A DNA stretch of 64,000 nucleotides. It comes from Agelaius tricolor (taxonomy: Eukaryota > Chordata > Aves > Passeriformes > Icteridae). Under the pieces are notes generated by a model. The model did no database searches and was not told the DNA's origin. It was given only the letters and a program-made list of their open reading frames with translations. The translations under genes and the position numbers were made by a program. Shown here piece by piece: positions 22,081 through 33,594 of the stretch; position 1 is the stretch's first letter; each line of letters begins with the position of its first letter. The stretch is from assembly GCA_023055355.1 (NCBI GenBank), contig JALJCS010000029.1, positions 6,500,001 to 6,564,000 on the forward strand, read 5' to 3'.

Positions 22081-23339
22081 TTCTGTGCTGGCCTCCAAAG
22101 CCCCAGTGCTGAACAGCTGCCTCCGAGCTGGGCCCTGAGCTGGGTCTGCAGCTTGCTCAGGTGCACGGAGCCCTTTGGGACAATGCCTCAGCAGGCGCTT
22201 GTTGAGCATCTCTGATTCTTGCCTTGAGGGCAGCAGAAGAGGTCAAACACCGGCTGTGAGGGGACAAACCCGGTGTTTCTGCTGCCCTGAAAAGCTTCCA
22301 GCTCCTCCCTGACTGAAATCCCACCTTAATCCACACCCCCAAGCGTTTTGGTCCTTTGTCACCACCGGAAGGCAGGAGAGCCCTGAGGCGCTTTTCAGGT
22401 TCCCCCCAGTTGACTTTTTAAAGGAATTCCTGCCCTTGCCAGGCCCCTGCCTGGCAAATCCCCCCCCCCCTTTTCCAGCTGCACTCGGAATTCTGGGCTT
22501 CAGAGCGAATCCAACGCTCTTTATTAAAAAATTGTCATCAAGGAAAACCCTCAGACCTGGGGGCACAGGGAATTCATAACATCAGTGACAATTTCTTATT
22601 TCTTCAGCCTCTCATCTCGGGCTGTGTTGCCCACAGGGCTGACATCAGCTCTCTGGCGTGTACATATATTTTCATTTAATCACTGCTGAAAAACAGCAAG
22701 GCTTTTCACACACTTTTAATGAAAACCACACGTTCTGGTGGCCAGCCAGGCACTATCTCTTCATCTCCCCTTGCTTTCAAGGGCAGGGGAGTGCAGTGCC
22801 AGAATTCTGGAGAGGCTGAGCCAGTCTGGGCCTTCTCACCTGGGGAGGACTGCAGGTAAAGCTCCAAGGGCATCACAAAAAAATCCAAATTTTGTGGAAA
22901 ATCCTGCTCTTGAGGCAGCACAGATAAATTCTTGATAAAGAGTTTAATTTAATTAAATACATTTAATGAATACATTTATTTATTCTTGATAAAGAAATCC
23001 GTCCCTGCTGCTGGGATGTGGATGGAGGGAGCAGCACTGCCTGGGGGTGGTTATGGGGACTCCAGCCCTGCCAGCTGACCCCACAAAATGACCCCTCATT
23101 TTCAGATATTTCATCCAGGTCTGTTCATGCCTCACCTCTCAGGACAAGACAAAATTCCTGCACTTCCCAAAGTGTCCCAGTGTTTTCCCGTTGATGCCTG
23201 TTGAATTCTTCACTGGATTTTGGCAGGAGCTGATTCCCATTTCGGCTGCCCAGGAACTTCCCAGGGAATGTTCCCTTCTGGCACCTCCTTCTCCAAGGAT
23301 TCTGCCTCTCCCACCACTGCCTGAGAGGGTCCCTGTGCA
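22081..23339. other. Unique intergenic sequence
   Basis: No gene is recognised. A C9 run occurs at about 22461-22471. The segment at 22800-22860 is faintly CR1-like but too short to call. Confidence 0.4.
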
Positions 23340-23690
23340 TACAAACACCCTTTATATTTTTATATTTAAAATATATTTCTATGTATCTTTAAATATATAT
23401 TTCTATTTTATATGTGTATGATATATCTTTTATGTTTTAAATGTAATATACATTTTATCTATTTTAAAATATATTTGCATTTTATACATTGATATTGTAT
23501 ATTTTATATATTTCTATTTTATGTGTATATTATAATTTATATATTTATATCATATATAATATAAATTTTATATGTTTTATATATTTCTATTTTATATATT
23601 TCTATTGTGTATTTTATATATATTATATATAATATATTTATATTTTATGTTAAAAATATTAAATATTTGTCTATTTTATACAGGGGGGAA
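23340..23690. repeat. AT-rich low-complexity tract
   Basis: About 350 bases of TATATTTTATATATTTCTATT-like sequence with almost no G or C. It has no unit regular enough to be called a satellite. Confidence 0.85.
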
Positions 23691-24540
23691 ATCTTTGGTG
23701 CTATAAACTGGAATTCCTTTATTCAGCAATCAGTCCTCTGTTTGCAAGATATCGCTGCTCATCAATCCAATAAGTGATGGAAATGGTGAATCCAAAATCT
23801 TTATTTTGGGTTTAACAGGCTGTGCTGGGTCAGACCCCTGCTCCCTCCAATCCCCTGTCCTGTTTTATCCAGATACATTTCCCCAGAAAATGGGGGAAAG
23901 GACAAAAAGAAATTCAAGATTCCCCTGATCTCTGAGCATTGATTTATCTGACCATAATTGTGAAGGTAATTGCATTACAATTATTAAGACTCCAACTAAG
24001 ACTTGGACCATTGAGCATCAGCTCAGCCAAATTATTTCTGCTTCTGTCCAGCTCTGTGTGCCACCATTTGCTGAGGGAAATGATCACAAATTCAGCAGCT
24101 CTGCAGGTTTTGGGAACATTCCCTCACCCAAAGGGCAGCCCTGGAGCTAGGGAAAAAACCTCTCCTGGGATTTAAACACTGTCACCCCCCCACCCAAATA
24201 TTTTACAGCTTCAGGCCTGACAGAAATGACAAAAAAAAAAAGCCCTGGAATGTCCTTCCAAGTGACACTGCAGGAGACAGGGAAAACAGCAGGGACAGGA
24301 GCCAAAACACTGACCAAATGTTTCCACTTTGTGGCAGGAAACAAAAATAAGTGTTGACAAATAAAAGCACAAGAGCTGGGCTGGGCAAGAGACTCTTCAA
24401 TGTTTCCCTGTCTGGGTTTTGCTTTCTAATGTTGACACATGCAGAAAACAAACAAACAAACAAAATCAAAAATCCTCCCTGCTGTGCCTGGATCTGGGAA
24501 CACATCCCAGAGCCAGGGAAGGTGCCAGCCCTTGCAGCAG
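23691..24540. other. Unique intergenic sequence
   Basis: No gene is recognised. A (CAAA)n run lies at 24447-24463 and a poly-A at 24230-24241. Confidence 0.45.
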
Positions 24541-25432
24541 GCTTGGCTGGCACCAGCAGGGACACTGGGGACTCTGGGGACACGGCAGAGAGCTCTGACA
24601 CCTCCGAGAGCCCCTTGTCACACCAGGCACCAGCAGGGACACTGGGGACAAGGCAGAGCTCTGCAGGGTGGCACTGACACCTCCAAGAGCCCCTCATCAC
24701 TGCTGGCACCAGGCAGGGACATTGGGGACACTGGGGACATTGGGGACAAGGCAGAGCTCTGCAGGGTGACACTGACACCTCCAAGAGCCCCTTGTCACTG
24801 GTGTCCCAGTGCCAGGCACCAGCAGGGACATTGGGGACACAGCAGAGAGCTCTGACACCTCTGAGAGCCCCTTGTCACACCAGGCACCAGCAGGGACATT
24901 GGGGACACTGGGGACACAGCAGAGAGCTCTGAGACCTCCGAGAGCCCCTTGTCACACCAAGCACCAGCAGGGACATTGGGGACATTGGGGACACGGCAGA
25001 GCTCTGCAGGGTCACCCTGACACCTCCAAGAGCCCCTTGTCACTGCTGTCCCAGTGCCAGGCACCAGCAGAGACATTGGGGACAAGGCAGAGAGCTCTGC
25101 AGGGTGGCACTGACACCTCCAAGAGTCCCTTGTCACAGCAGGAACCAGCAGGGACATTGGGGACACTGGGGACAAGGCAGAGAGCTCTGACACCTCCAAG
25201 AGCCTCTTGTCACTGCTGGCACCAGGCAGGGACATTGGGGACATTGGGGACATTGGGGACATTGGGGACAAGGCAGAGAGCTCTGACACCTCCAAGAGCC
25301 TCTTGTCACTGCTGGCACCAGGCAGGGACATTGGGGACATTGGGGACATTGGGGACAAGGCAGAGAGCTCTGCAGGGTCACCCTGACATCTCCAAGAGCC
25401 CCTTGTCACTGCTGGCACCAGGCAGGGCTGGA
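24541..25432. repeat. G-rich compound minisatellite (~75-110-bp units with 10-bp subunits)
   Basis: Each large unit has CACCAGGCAGGGACATTG, then a variable number of GGGGACATTG decamers, GGCAGAGAGCTCTG, an optional CAGGGTGACACTGACACC, and CCAAGAGCCCCTTGTCAC. Nine to ten units are present. The decamer number varies from one to five, the usual signature of slippage nested in unequal exchange. It creates open frames on both strands that are artefacts. Confidence 0.93.
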
Positions 25433-27010
25433 AGGGGACAAGAGGTGCCACCTGCCCTGCTCTGGCTGGGGACAGGGTGACCTCGCTGTGCCCTGGGGCA
25501 GTCAGGCCCCTCTGGCCCAAATTTGACAAATCAGGAGCAAAAAGAGCTGAAGTCACCCTGAGCAGGAGGACAAACCCCTGGCAATGACAGCAGAGCTGCC
25601 TTCAGCCCTGTGGGAGCTGGGGTTCCTCAGATGAGACATGTGGGACACAAAAATGGGTCCTTTGCCCCCAAAACACTCCAGGTGCACATCACACCAAGAA
25701 GTGGCCCCCATGATGATTTCCCCATTTTCCAGAATTCTCTTCCCCTGCACAATCCCAGCAGATGGATCCACATTCTGCTCACAACTCATTAAAATGCCCC
25801 AAAACCAGGAGAAGGGGTTAAATGTGAGCTCATGATCCAGCCTGGCTCCCCAGCTAACCAAGAGGAGGAGGTGAGGAGCAATCCCCATCCCAGAGCAGAA
25901 CCTTCCTCTCCTGTTCCTCCCCTCCTGACCCAGGTGAGCAGATCCCAGCAATCAGAGGAGCAGCGCAAAAATCCTAAATTTCAACCCAAAACGTTCATCT
26001 GGGCAATGAATTTGGCCAGTTCAGAGGTGGAACAGGAGCTGTCCCTCACCCTCCATCCATGGCAGAGCTGAGGGGGAAGGGTTCAGACTCCACTGTCTGG
26101 CAAAGTGAGGCTGCTTTTGGCTGCAAGCACAGTGAAACATTTGCAGAACCAGCACAAGCACCCTGAGCTGCCATCTGACTGTCTGGGGGGAACTGGGACA
26201 GCAGAATAGGAAGAGGAGAGGATGAGCAACAGCTCTTCCTCCTCAGAGCTGGCTCCAGCTCAGTCTGAGGAGGAGTTTGTGGGCCTGCAGGAGCTTTAAA
26301 GCACCAGGAATGAAACTGTGGGCCCAGAAATCAGCCCTGGGGGTGTGGGGTGATGGGCTGTGTTCTTTGAGAGCTTTCCTTTGCAGGAGAAGCACATTCA
26401 GCCATCCCATTCCACAGGTAATTCCATGTTTTAGCAGGATAATGACACCTGCAGCCTCTCCCTGAGCACAGGACCTCCCTGAGCACCCAAACCCTGTGCA
26501 AGCCCAGCCCTGGACGCCTCCTGTGCTGGGCTAAACAGGGCTGGAGTGAGCTAATGGTGCAGAAGTGATGGATACAGACACTGCTTATGTAAGGCTCATT
26601 TCTCGAGGAAACTCAGCTAAAAACAGCACCGAGGAGCTGTGTCGCCTTCCACACGCTCTGAGGTTAAATCAACCCTGCTATAAAACATCCCTGAAAGCCT
26701 TTTTTCCTTCCCCAGGCTCAGCAGCAGCACAGCCCCTGCCTTTGCAGCCCTCATCTCCAGGAGGAGGAAAACATCTGGAGTGGAGAAACGATTCCCTGAT
26801 GCCTCCCAAAGGACGCTGCGACAGCAGCTCTTTATTCCTGAATAAAAACCCTCTCCAAAGTAATTAGCATTCCTCCAAAGTGGAGTAATTACTCTCCAGT
26901 GAAGTCACTTGTGTTCCAGAGGAGCGTGGCCGAGCAGCTGATTCTGCAGGAGCTCTCTGTCACCCCACGGAATGCCAAGCAGCTCCTTCACCCTGGAGGG
27001 AGGGCAAATG
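25433..27010. other. Unique intergenic sequence
   Basis: No gene is recognised. The composition is moderate GC without repeat families. Confidence 0.45.
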
Positions 27011-27140
27011 GAACTGGGGAACCAGAAATGGAATTGGGAACCAGAAATGGAATTGGGAACCAGAAATGGAAAAGGGAACCAGAAATGGAATTGGGAACCA
27101 GAAATGGAATTGGGAACCAGAAATGGAAAAGGGAACCAGA
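27011..27140. repeat. 19-bp minisatellite
   Basis: GGGAACCAGAAATGGAATT repeats about seven times, with GGAATT alternating with GGAAAA. Confidence 0.92.
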
Positions 27141-27164
27141 GCTCTCCAGGAGGATGTTGGAGCC

Positions 27165-27530
27165 CACTTCAGCCACAGAATCACAGAGTCACAGAACCAC
27201 AGAATTGCAGAATCACTGAATCACAGAGACACAGAATCACAGAACTGGAGAATCACAGAATTTCAGAATCACTGAATCACAGAATCCCAGAATAATGAGG
27301 TTGGAAGAGACCTCTAAGATCATCGAGCCCAACCTATGCCCTCACACCTCAACCAGACCATAGCAACCAATGGTCTAGTTTGTTTTTAAACACATCCAGA
27401 GATGGTGATTCCACCACCTCCCTGGGAAGAGCATTCCAGTGCTTTATTATTTTTTCAGTGAAAAATTTCTTCCTAATATCCAACCTGTACCTTCCCTGCC
27501 ATAGCTTGAGACTGTGCCCTAACTAACAGT
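27165..27530 (-). mobile_element. CR1 LINE 3' end, with expanded terminal repeat
   Basis: On the minus strand it runs from GCACAGTCTCAAGCTATGG, through AGAAATTTTTCACTG and GGTGGTGGAATCACCATC, to GATGATCTTAGAGGTCTC, TTCCAACCTCATTATTCTGG, and then a long AATCACAGA-type (ATTCTGTG) octamer array at 27175-27290. This is the canonical 3' end of CR1. The octamer array is unusually long and contains 7-10-base variants. Confidence 0.9.
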
Positions 27531-28804
27531 AAGGTTGGGATTAAGTCTTTTGTCCTTGGGTGTGTGTGGCAGCCATCTTGACACCTTCAGTGTCATGCTT
27601 TTTATAAGCTACAAGAACATAAAATTTGCTGGGTGATTGGTTGATGATTTGTCATCATGGTTTGTATTTCTGTTTGGTTTTTTTTGGGGGGGTTAATTCT
27701 GTGTTTGTTTGGGGGTGGTTGTGGAGTGATGATGACAGTTGGTTATTGTTTTTGATACTAGGAAATACAGAGGAAGGTTAATTGAAAGTGCATTGATGAC
27801 AAATGATTTGGATAATGCAGGGATATATGGTTTAATTATTTGACAAAAAAAAAAAAAGTCAAGATAAAAAAAATGGACATGTAAAATGGAATTTAAATAC
27901 TAGTTCCTAGTAAATGATAAAATAATTCATATGTCCAGCAGCCCTTACATTATCTGTTGTCCAGAGGTAGGTAGCATGCCTTGCGTGGATGTCACTTGCC
28001 ATCCGCCACTTTCAAGGAAAATTCATTTTTCTGCTGTTTTATAACTGCTGGCGGGAATTCAAGGAGAAAGGTCAAATTCTTTCCCTGCCTCTAAAGAAGA
28101 GACAACAGCTGGGCCCAGCTCGGAGAGCACCCAGAGGGAAGAGGATTTTTATCAACTCCCAACCATGCCCAGAGCCTCAGAAGAGCAGAATTTTACGAGG
28201 CATCAGAGACTCCAGCATAAATCAGAGGGCTGAAGGAAAGCTGGCTGGGACTCTGCAGCTCCTGGAACTGCTTGTTCTCCAATAAAAGGACATGAAAGAC
28301 AAGTGATTCCTGAATATACACCCCTCTGTGTGCTCCTGTGCAGAACAGCCACGCCACGGGCTCACAGGAGCTGGGACAGCTTCTCCCTGCCAAAAAAAAA
28401 CCCCAAATCAGGGAAGGCAGAAGGGTTAACACAGAGCAAAATGGCCTGGGATGATTTTCCTCTGGGCTGGGCATGTGCTGAAACGTCCTGATCTATCTTT
28501 GGAGCTGCTCAGCATATTTGCTCAGCTGATTTGCATAGGCAAATATAAACTGTGCTCTCAAAAAACTGCTCAAGCAGAGTCGGGAGCAAATTAAACACTC
28601 GGGCTGAGGGGGAGGGAGTGGAAGAAAGTTGTAGCTCTCGTGTGCTCTGTTCCTGGAGCTGATCTGAAAGCAGAGAGACTTGAAAACATCGAGTTCTGGG
28701 GGAAAACATGACAGGAGAGGCAGGCTCGGGGAAGGAGATGCACGAGGGGTTGATTCCTGCACATTTCCCAGCTCGTGTGGAGCTGTCAGCACTGACAGGG
28801 GTTG
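27531..28804. other. Unexplained then unique intergenic sequence
   Basis: 27531-27960 is GT-rich and then A-rich in a manner unlike its surroundings (for example the TTTTTTTTGGGGGGGTTAA run and a 13-A run at 27845). It could be an old retroelement fragment, but no family was recognised. 27960-28804 is ordinary sequence with no gene. Confidence 0.35.
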
Positions 28805-28810
28805 CATCTC
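28805..28810. repeat. 5' target duplication CATCTC
   Basis: It matches 29534-29539 exactly, flanking the LTR. Confidence 0.9.
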
Positions 28811-29533
28811 TGTGGTGGTGTTTGCAGGGGTCCCAGGACGAGGGGAGAGAGGAGAACCTTGACTCCATGTTTCAGAAGGCTGATTTATTATTTTAATAAT
28901 GAATAATAATATATATTACATTAAAATAATAACATATTGTATTAAAAGTACATATATTACTAAATGGATATATTTAAGCATATATATTAAATATATATTA
29001 CAAATATATATTATAATATAATAAATATATAGTATATATTTAAATATTATATATATTTATATATTAAAAATATTTAGATATATTATATATATTTAAATAT
29101 TTTATATCTTTAAATGTAATATATTTCAATATAATATATTTAAATATATATTATAATATAATCAATATATATTATATTTACTATCTATTATATTTAATAT
29201 ATATTTAATATATTTATATTATATTAAAACTATACTAAAATAATAGAAGAAAGGATTTCATCAGAAGCCTAGCAAAGAACAGAAGAAGAATGAGAATAAA
29301 ATCTTGTGACTGACCAGAGAGTCCGAGACAGCCAGGCTGTGATTGGGCATTAATTAAAAACAACCACATGAGCCCAGTCCCAGATGCACCTGTTGCATTC
29401 CACAGCAGCAGATAACCATTGTTTTTCTTTTCCTCTGATAATCATTGTTTTTCTTTTCCTCTGAGGCCTCTCAGTTTCTCAGAAGAAAAAAAAATCCTAA
29501 CGAAAGGATTTTTCATAAAACGTGTCTGTGCCA
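28811..29533 (-). mobile_element. ERV solo LTR (723 bp) with perfect 6-bp TSD and AT expansion
   Basis: It begins TGTGGTGGTGTTTGCAGGGG and ends GTGTCTGTGCCA on the + strand, flanked by CATCTC on both sides. Outside the AT tract it aligns closely with the 12530 element (CACATGAGCCCA, CAGATGCACCTGTTGCATTCC, AGATAACCATTG). About 330 bases of TATATTTAAATAT-type sequence (28895-29225) have expanded in the TATA/polyadenylation region, nearly doubling its length. A 30-base block with CATTGTTTTTCTTTTCCTCT is also tandemly duplicated near 29415-29463. Confidence 0.93.
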
Positions 29534-29539
29534 CATCTC

Positions 29540-32500
29540 AGTGAGAGGATCAGGGGATGCATTTGGTGACCCCCAAGTCCCACCAGCCCCACTTTTCCAT
29601 GACCAAACCCCTCCTGTGAGTTCAAGGTGGGAGGAAAAGTGGAAAAGTAGAAAAGCTGATGGTGCTGATTCCTCCTGGTGCTGCAGAGGAACCCTGAAAC
29701 CTCAGGAGCCCTGAAGAGAGGCTGCATTTAATCCACAGCAAAAGAACAAATTTCCTTTTGGTCTTCCTTCACCCAACCCAGAAAACACAAATATAAACGA
29801 GGTGTGCCTAAAAACAACCTTCAGGATGGTCCTGTGCAAAAAAATCCATCTGGGCTTCCCAAGGGTGGGAGGTTTTGTCACCAAGCCCTCCCAGACACTT
29901 GGCTGTGATCAAGCAGACCCAGAAAACCCCTCTGGAGCAGACCCAGACCCAAATTCTCCCTTTCCCCCATGAGATTCCAGCCAAGATATCCATGGAGGTT
30001 TTGGAGTGACAGCAGGGAACTAGGGGAGACAAGCCTGGACCCCTCTTGATGAATTTTTGGCTTTATTTTGCAATTTCCCCTCCCTCAGGTGTCCCCAGGG
30101 CTGGAGGGACATCCCACCAGTCCCACACAGCCTCAGCTCCAGGAAAGCCCCAAACCAAGGTTTATCCTGGATAAAAGATAAACCAAAACCTGGATTTGCA
30201 GCTGGGCACAGCTGAGTGAGGATGGTTGGCACCTCCAAGGGCACCTGCAGACACAGCTGGACCTGGGAAATGCTGAATTTGGTTGAAATTGTGGGAATTT
30301 GGATCATCAGGGACATCCCTCCACAACAAGGATTTTTCCAGCAGTTTTAAATCCTGACCCTTCCCAAAACTGCCTCACAACGAGGAAAATAAAACCCAAA
30401 AAGAATTGGATTGCCTGGGGGAATTTGGGCACGCTCAGTGACAAAACCAGGAAAAGCTCCCAACACTTCACTGCTGCTGCCTTTGATCTGCTGAAGAATT
30501 CCTGCCAGGCCAGGGAGCATCTGGGGCACATTTTGGAGGGAATTCGTGGGGAATCCTGGAGCTGAGGCTCCCCTGAGCACCACAAAGGATCCCCAAGCAC
30601 TTCCAGAGGAGCAGAGTGAGGAATCCTTTTTTTTCTGGGCATGTAACATTAGGAAACCTGTCAGCTTCTATTCCACTCCATGACTCGGGTAAATCTCTCT
30701 GTCTTTTTGTCTATTCTTGCTTTTCTTTCCTTTCTTTCATTGTTTTTTTTTCTTTTTTTTTTTTTCCTTTCTCCCTGAGAAGAAGTTGACGTGAAAAATG
30801 AGAAGCAAGAATTGCATTGTCAGACAGAAACGCACACATGTAATGAATTGTAAGCTGCTTGACCCTTCCTGGGTATTGATTCTGCTCTTTAAGCATGGAC
30901 TGCTTTGCAGGAGCTGATAAAAGGCAAAAAAAGAAAAAAAAAAAAAGAAATCTGCCAAATAAAAATTGAACCCAGGATTTTCTTATTTGAAGCTGAAGCT
31001 TGTCACTGGCAGAGCTGCCTGAAACACCATAATACACTGCAATTCCTTCACTCTCCCCAAACACCATTTTCTGTGTGCATGAGAAACTTGCCTGCTTTCA
31101 TTTATCACACTTTTTTATCAGCGGGGAAAATGTAAATAATTGAGAAAAAAAAAAAAAAAAACGACCAAGCATTCTAAAAAAAGTGTTTTGCTTTCTGGGA
31201 TCCCATCTCCCATCAAAACCTTAAAGATGCTCATGAAATATTTCCACACACCAAAGGAGCGTTTTTATGAGAAGATATATTTCGTGGAGAGCAAAAAAAT
31301 ATAAAAAATTTGCATTTCTCCAACAGCTGCAGTAAATCCTTATCTCACAGGGATGCTGAGAGAGGAACACTAAGCTTTAAGCAGTTTTAGAAACACATCT
31401 TCAGCTGGCATAAATCAACTTATTTCCACCAAAACAGCAGCTTTTGAGGCCAAATTCTGCTCCAGAAAGGAGTTCCAGGTGACAATTTCCCCCCTAATTT
31501 TGCAGAAATAAGGGAAGTTTTATAAAGGGGAGTTTTACTTTCCTAACTTGAAGCAAGCAGTGCTTTAAATCCCCCTGGATAAACCCAGCAGCTCACACTT
31601 AAAGCTGTCAGGGTTTTCATCAGTTATTCCCAAGAATTCCAAATGATTTGGAGCAGGTGAGGGAGCACTCCTGGAATTCCTGTTTGATGGATGGGGATTG
31701 CAGCAGCAAGGAAGGACAGGTGCTCTAAAGAAAATAAAGGTGCTCAAAGAAAAGCCTTTCCAGGGAATTTTCCACACATAGAAATATCATTTACCCCCCA
31801 CAAACCCATCAAAAATAAACAAATAATAAACAGAAAAACAAAAAAACCCCAAAAAAACAACAAAAAAAAACCCAACAACCCCCCCCAAAAAAATCAACAA
31901 AAAAACCTAACCAAAAAACAAAACAAAAAAAACACCCCAAAAAAAAAAAAAAAAAACCAAAACTCCCAAAAATCAATTAAAAAAAAAAAAAAAGGCAGCT
32001 CTTTAAATCTTTTTTAGCACAGTGGGGAAACAATGAACCCTCAATTGCTGGAGCTCCAAATATCAGCTGCTCCCTAAGGAGATTTTCAGCTTTTTGCTCT
32101 GTTTTTGTGGCAGTTTCCCCCTTTTTTTTTAGCAAATACTCATATTTTACCAGTCTTTGTTAAATCAGAGGTAAAGCTCACATATCCAGGGTATGTGGTG
32201 TCTGACCCTCATTTGGATAAATGCCAAATTTGGATAAATGCCAAATGAACAGCTGGGCACTCCTGGATGGATTTTAGGAGCTCCCCCCGATGCTCCTCAG
32301 GCCTCCCGTGACCCAGCCTGGGTGAAATGAACTCATCCACCACTGACAAACCCAGGAGGGGCTGCACACACCCGGAATTTTCCCTGATTTTCTTGGTCCT
32401 TTCCTCAGTACAGCCCCTAGACACACTGCAAACATCTTAAAAAACCCCTCAATAAACAACCCAAGAGAGAGAAAAGTGCTGTGTCGACATTTCTGGGCCA

Positions 32501-33199
32501 AGAGGAGGAGGAGGAGGAGGAGGCAGAGCTGGGAATGAATTACAGAGCAGCTGCTGTCTCACTGACAGATATCACTGCTCTTTAAAACACATCCTTCTCC
32601 CCCAAAAGAGATTTTTCCTCCTTCCCCTGGCGCTCCAGGCTGGAGGGAGGCTCACAAAAAGCAACAACAGAAAGTTTTCTTACCCTATCCTGCACCTCTG
32701 AGGTTGAGGAAAGTGGAGCAGATAGAAAAATCAGCTGGCACCTACAACCATAGTGAGATTCGACTGCAAACTAAAAATGTACTAAAAAAACCCCAAAAAA
32801 CAATTAAAAGCTCCAGCAGAACAGCCCAAAAGGTGAGCAGGGTCCTGAGCTGCTCAATAAATCTCCTGCAGAGGTGGTGACCCAAGTGATGGGGATTTGG
32901 GGACGTTGGCTGTAGCTGAAACACCTGAGGAAGGAATTGGTGACACCTTGGAAAGGAATTGGTGACACCTGGAGAAGGATCCCTAAAAGTGGTTTAGTTA
33001 CCCCCAAAAGCTCCAACGCCAGTCAAGGCACAGGGTGTTGGTGGCAGCTGTAGGTGATTTTTAATGGACAGAATAAATTCACATTGAGGATGGGAGGAAA
33101 TATTTTTTCCCAAGGGAAAGCGTGAGGTGAAAACTTCAAATGGAATTGTCCCAGTTGATGGGATCAGCTGCATGGCCAGGGACTCCTGGAACAATCCAG
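29540..33199. other. Unique intergenic sequence with simple repeats
   Basis: No gene is recognised. A pyrimidine-rich run lies at 30725-30772, poly-A runs at 30930-30945 and 31144-31160, and a (GAG)n run at about 32503-32522. An A/C-only low-complexity tract at 31795-31995 is listed separately. Confidence 0.45.
31795..31995. repeat. A/C low-complexity tract
   Basis: About 200 bases of AAAAACCCC/AAAAAACAAC with almost no G or T, ending in poly-A. There is no regular period. It gives a spurious Lys/Asn/Pro frame. Confidence 0.85.
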
Positions 33200-33205
33200 G
33201 GTAAT

Positions 33206-33588
33206 TGTGACTGTCACATTTTCTGAAAAATCCTCTTTGCCCAGGATTTCTCTCCTAGGAAGCTGAGAAACCTCAGAAAAATGAAAACAATAATTATCTG
33301 ATTTGCTTCTCCTGTGTTTTGCTGCTTTGGAATGTGTTTGGAGATTGTTTATCCAACAGGTGGTTGTTTGATTGGTTTCATGCGAATTATTTTGACTTAA
33401 TGACCAATCAGGCTGTGTCAGGACTCTGGAAGGAGTCATCAGTTTTCATTATTATCCTTTTAGCCTTCTGTCTGTATTTTTTCTTCAGTATTCTTTTATA
33501 TAATATAGAATCATAAAATAATCAATTAGCTTTCATGGAGTCAGATTCATCATTCCTCCCTTCGACAGGGATCTCAGAAAATCCCACA
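33206..33588 (+). mobile_element. ERV solo LTR, opposite orientation to its relatives
   Basis: It starts TGTGACTGTCACATTTTCTG. It continues with TTGCTGCTTTGGAATGTG, GACCAATCAGG (CCAAT box), TTAGCCTTCTGTCTGTATT, a TATATAATATAG stretch and CATAAAATAATCAATTAGC, and ends GATCTCAGAAAATCCCACA. It is the same family as the 780 and 4045 elements but without large AT expansion. The presumed AATAAA has decayed to AATCAA. Flanks GTAAT and GTAAC are an imperfect duplication. Confidence 0.85.
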
Positions 33589-33594
33589 GTAACT

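Noticed and set aside
21201..22209. Long frames of 288-302 codons on both strands (Glu/Lys/Trp-rich or Ser/Pro/Phe-rich)
   Set aside because: They are read-through of the 12-bp purine satellite, whose period is a multiple of three and which lacks stop codons.
24203..25556. Several 138-253-codon frames on both strands
   Set aside because: They are artefacts of the compound G-rich minisatellite. Both strands are equally open.
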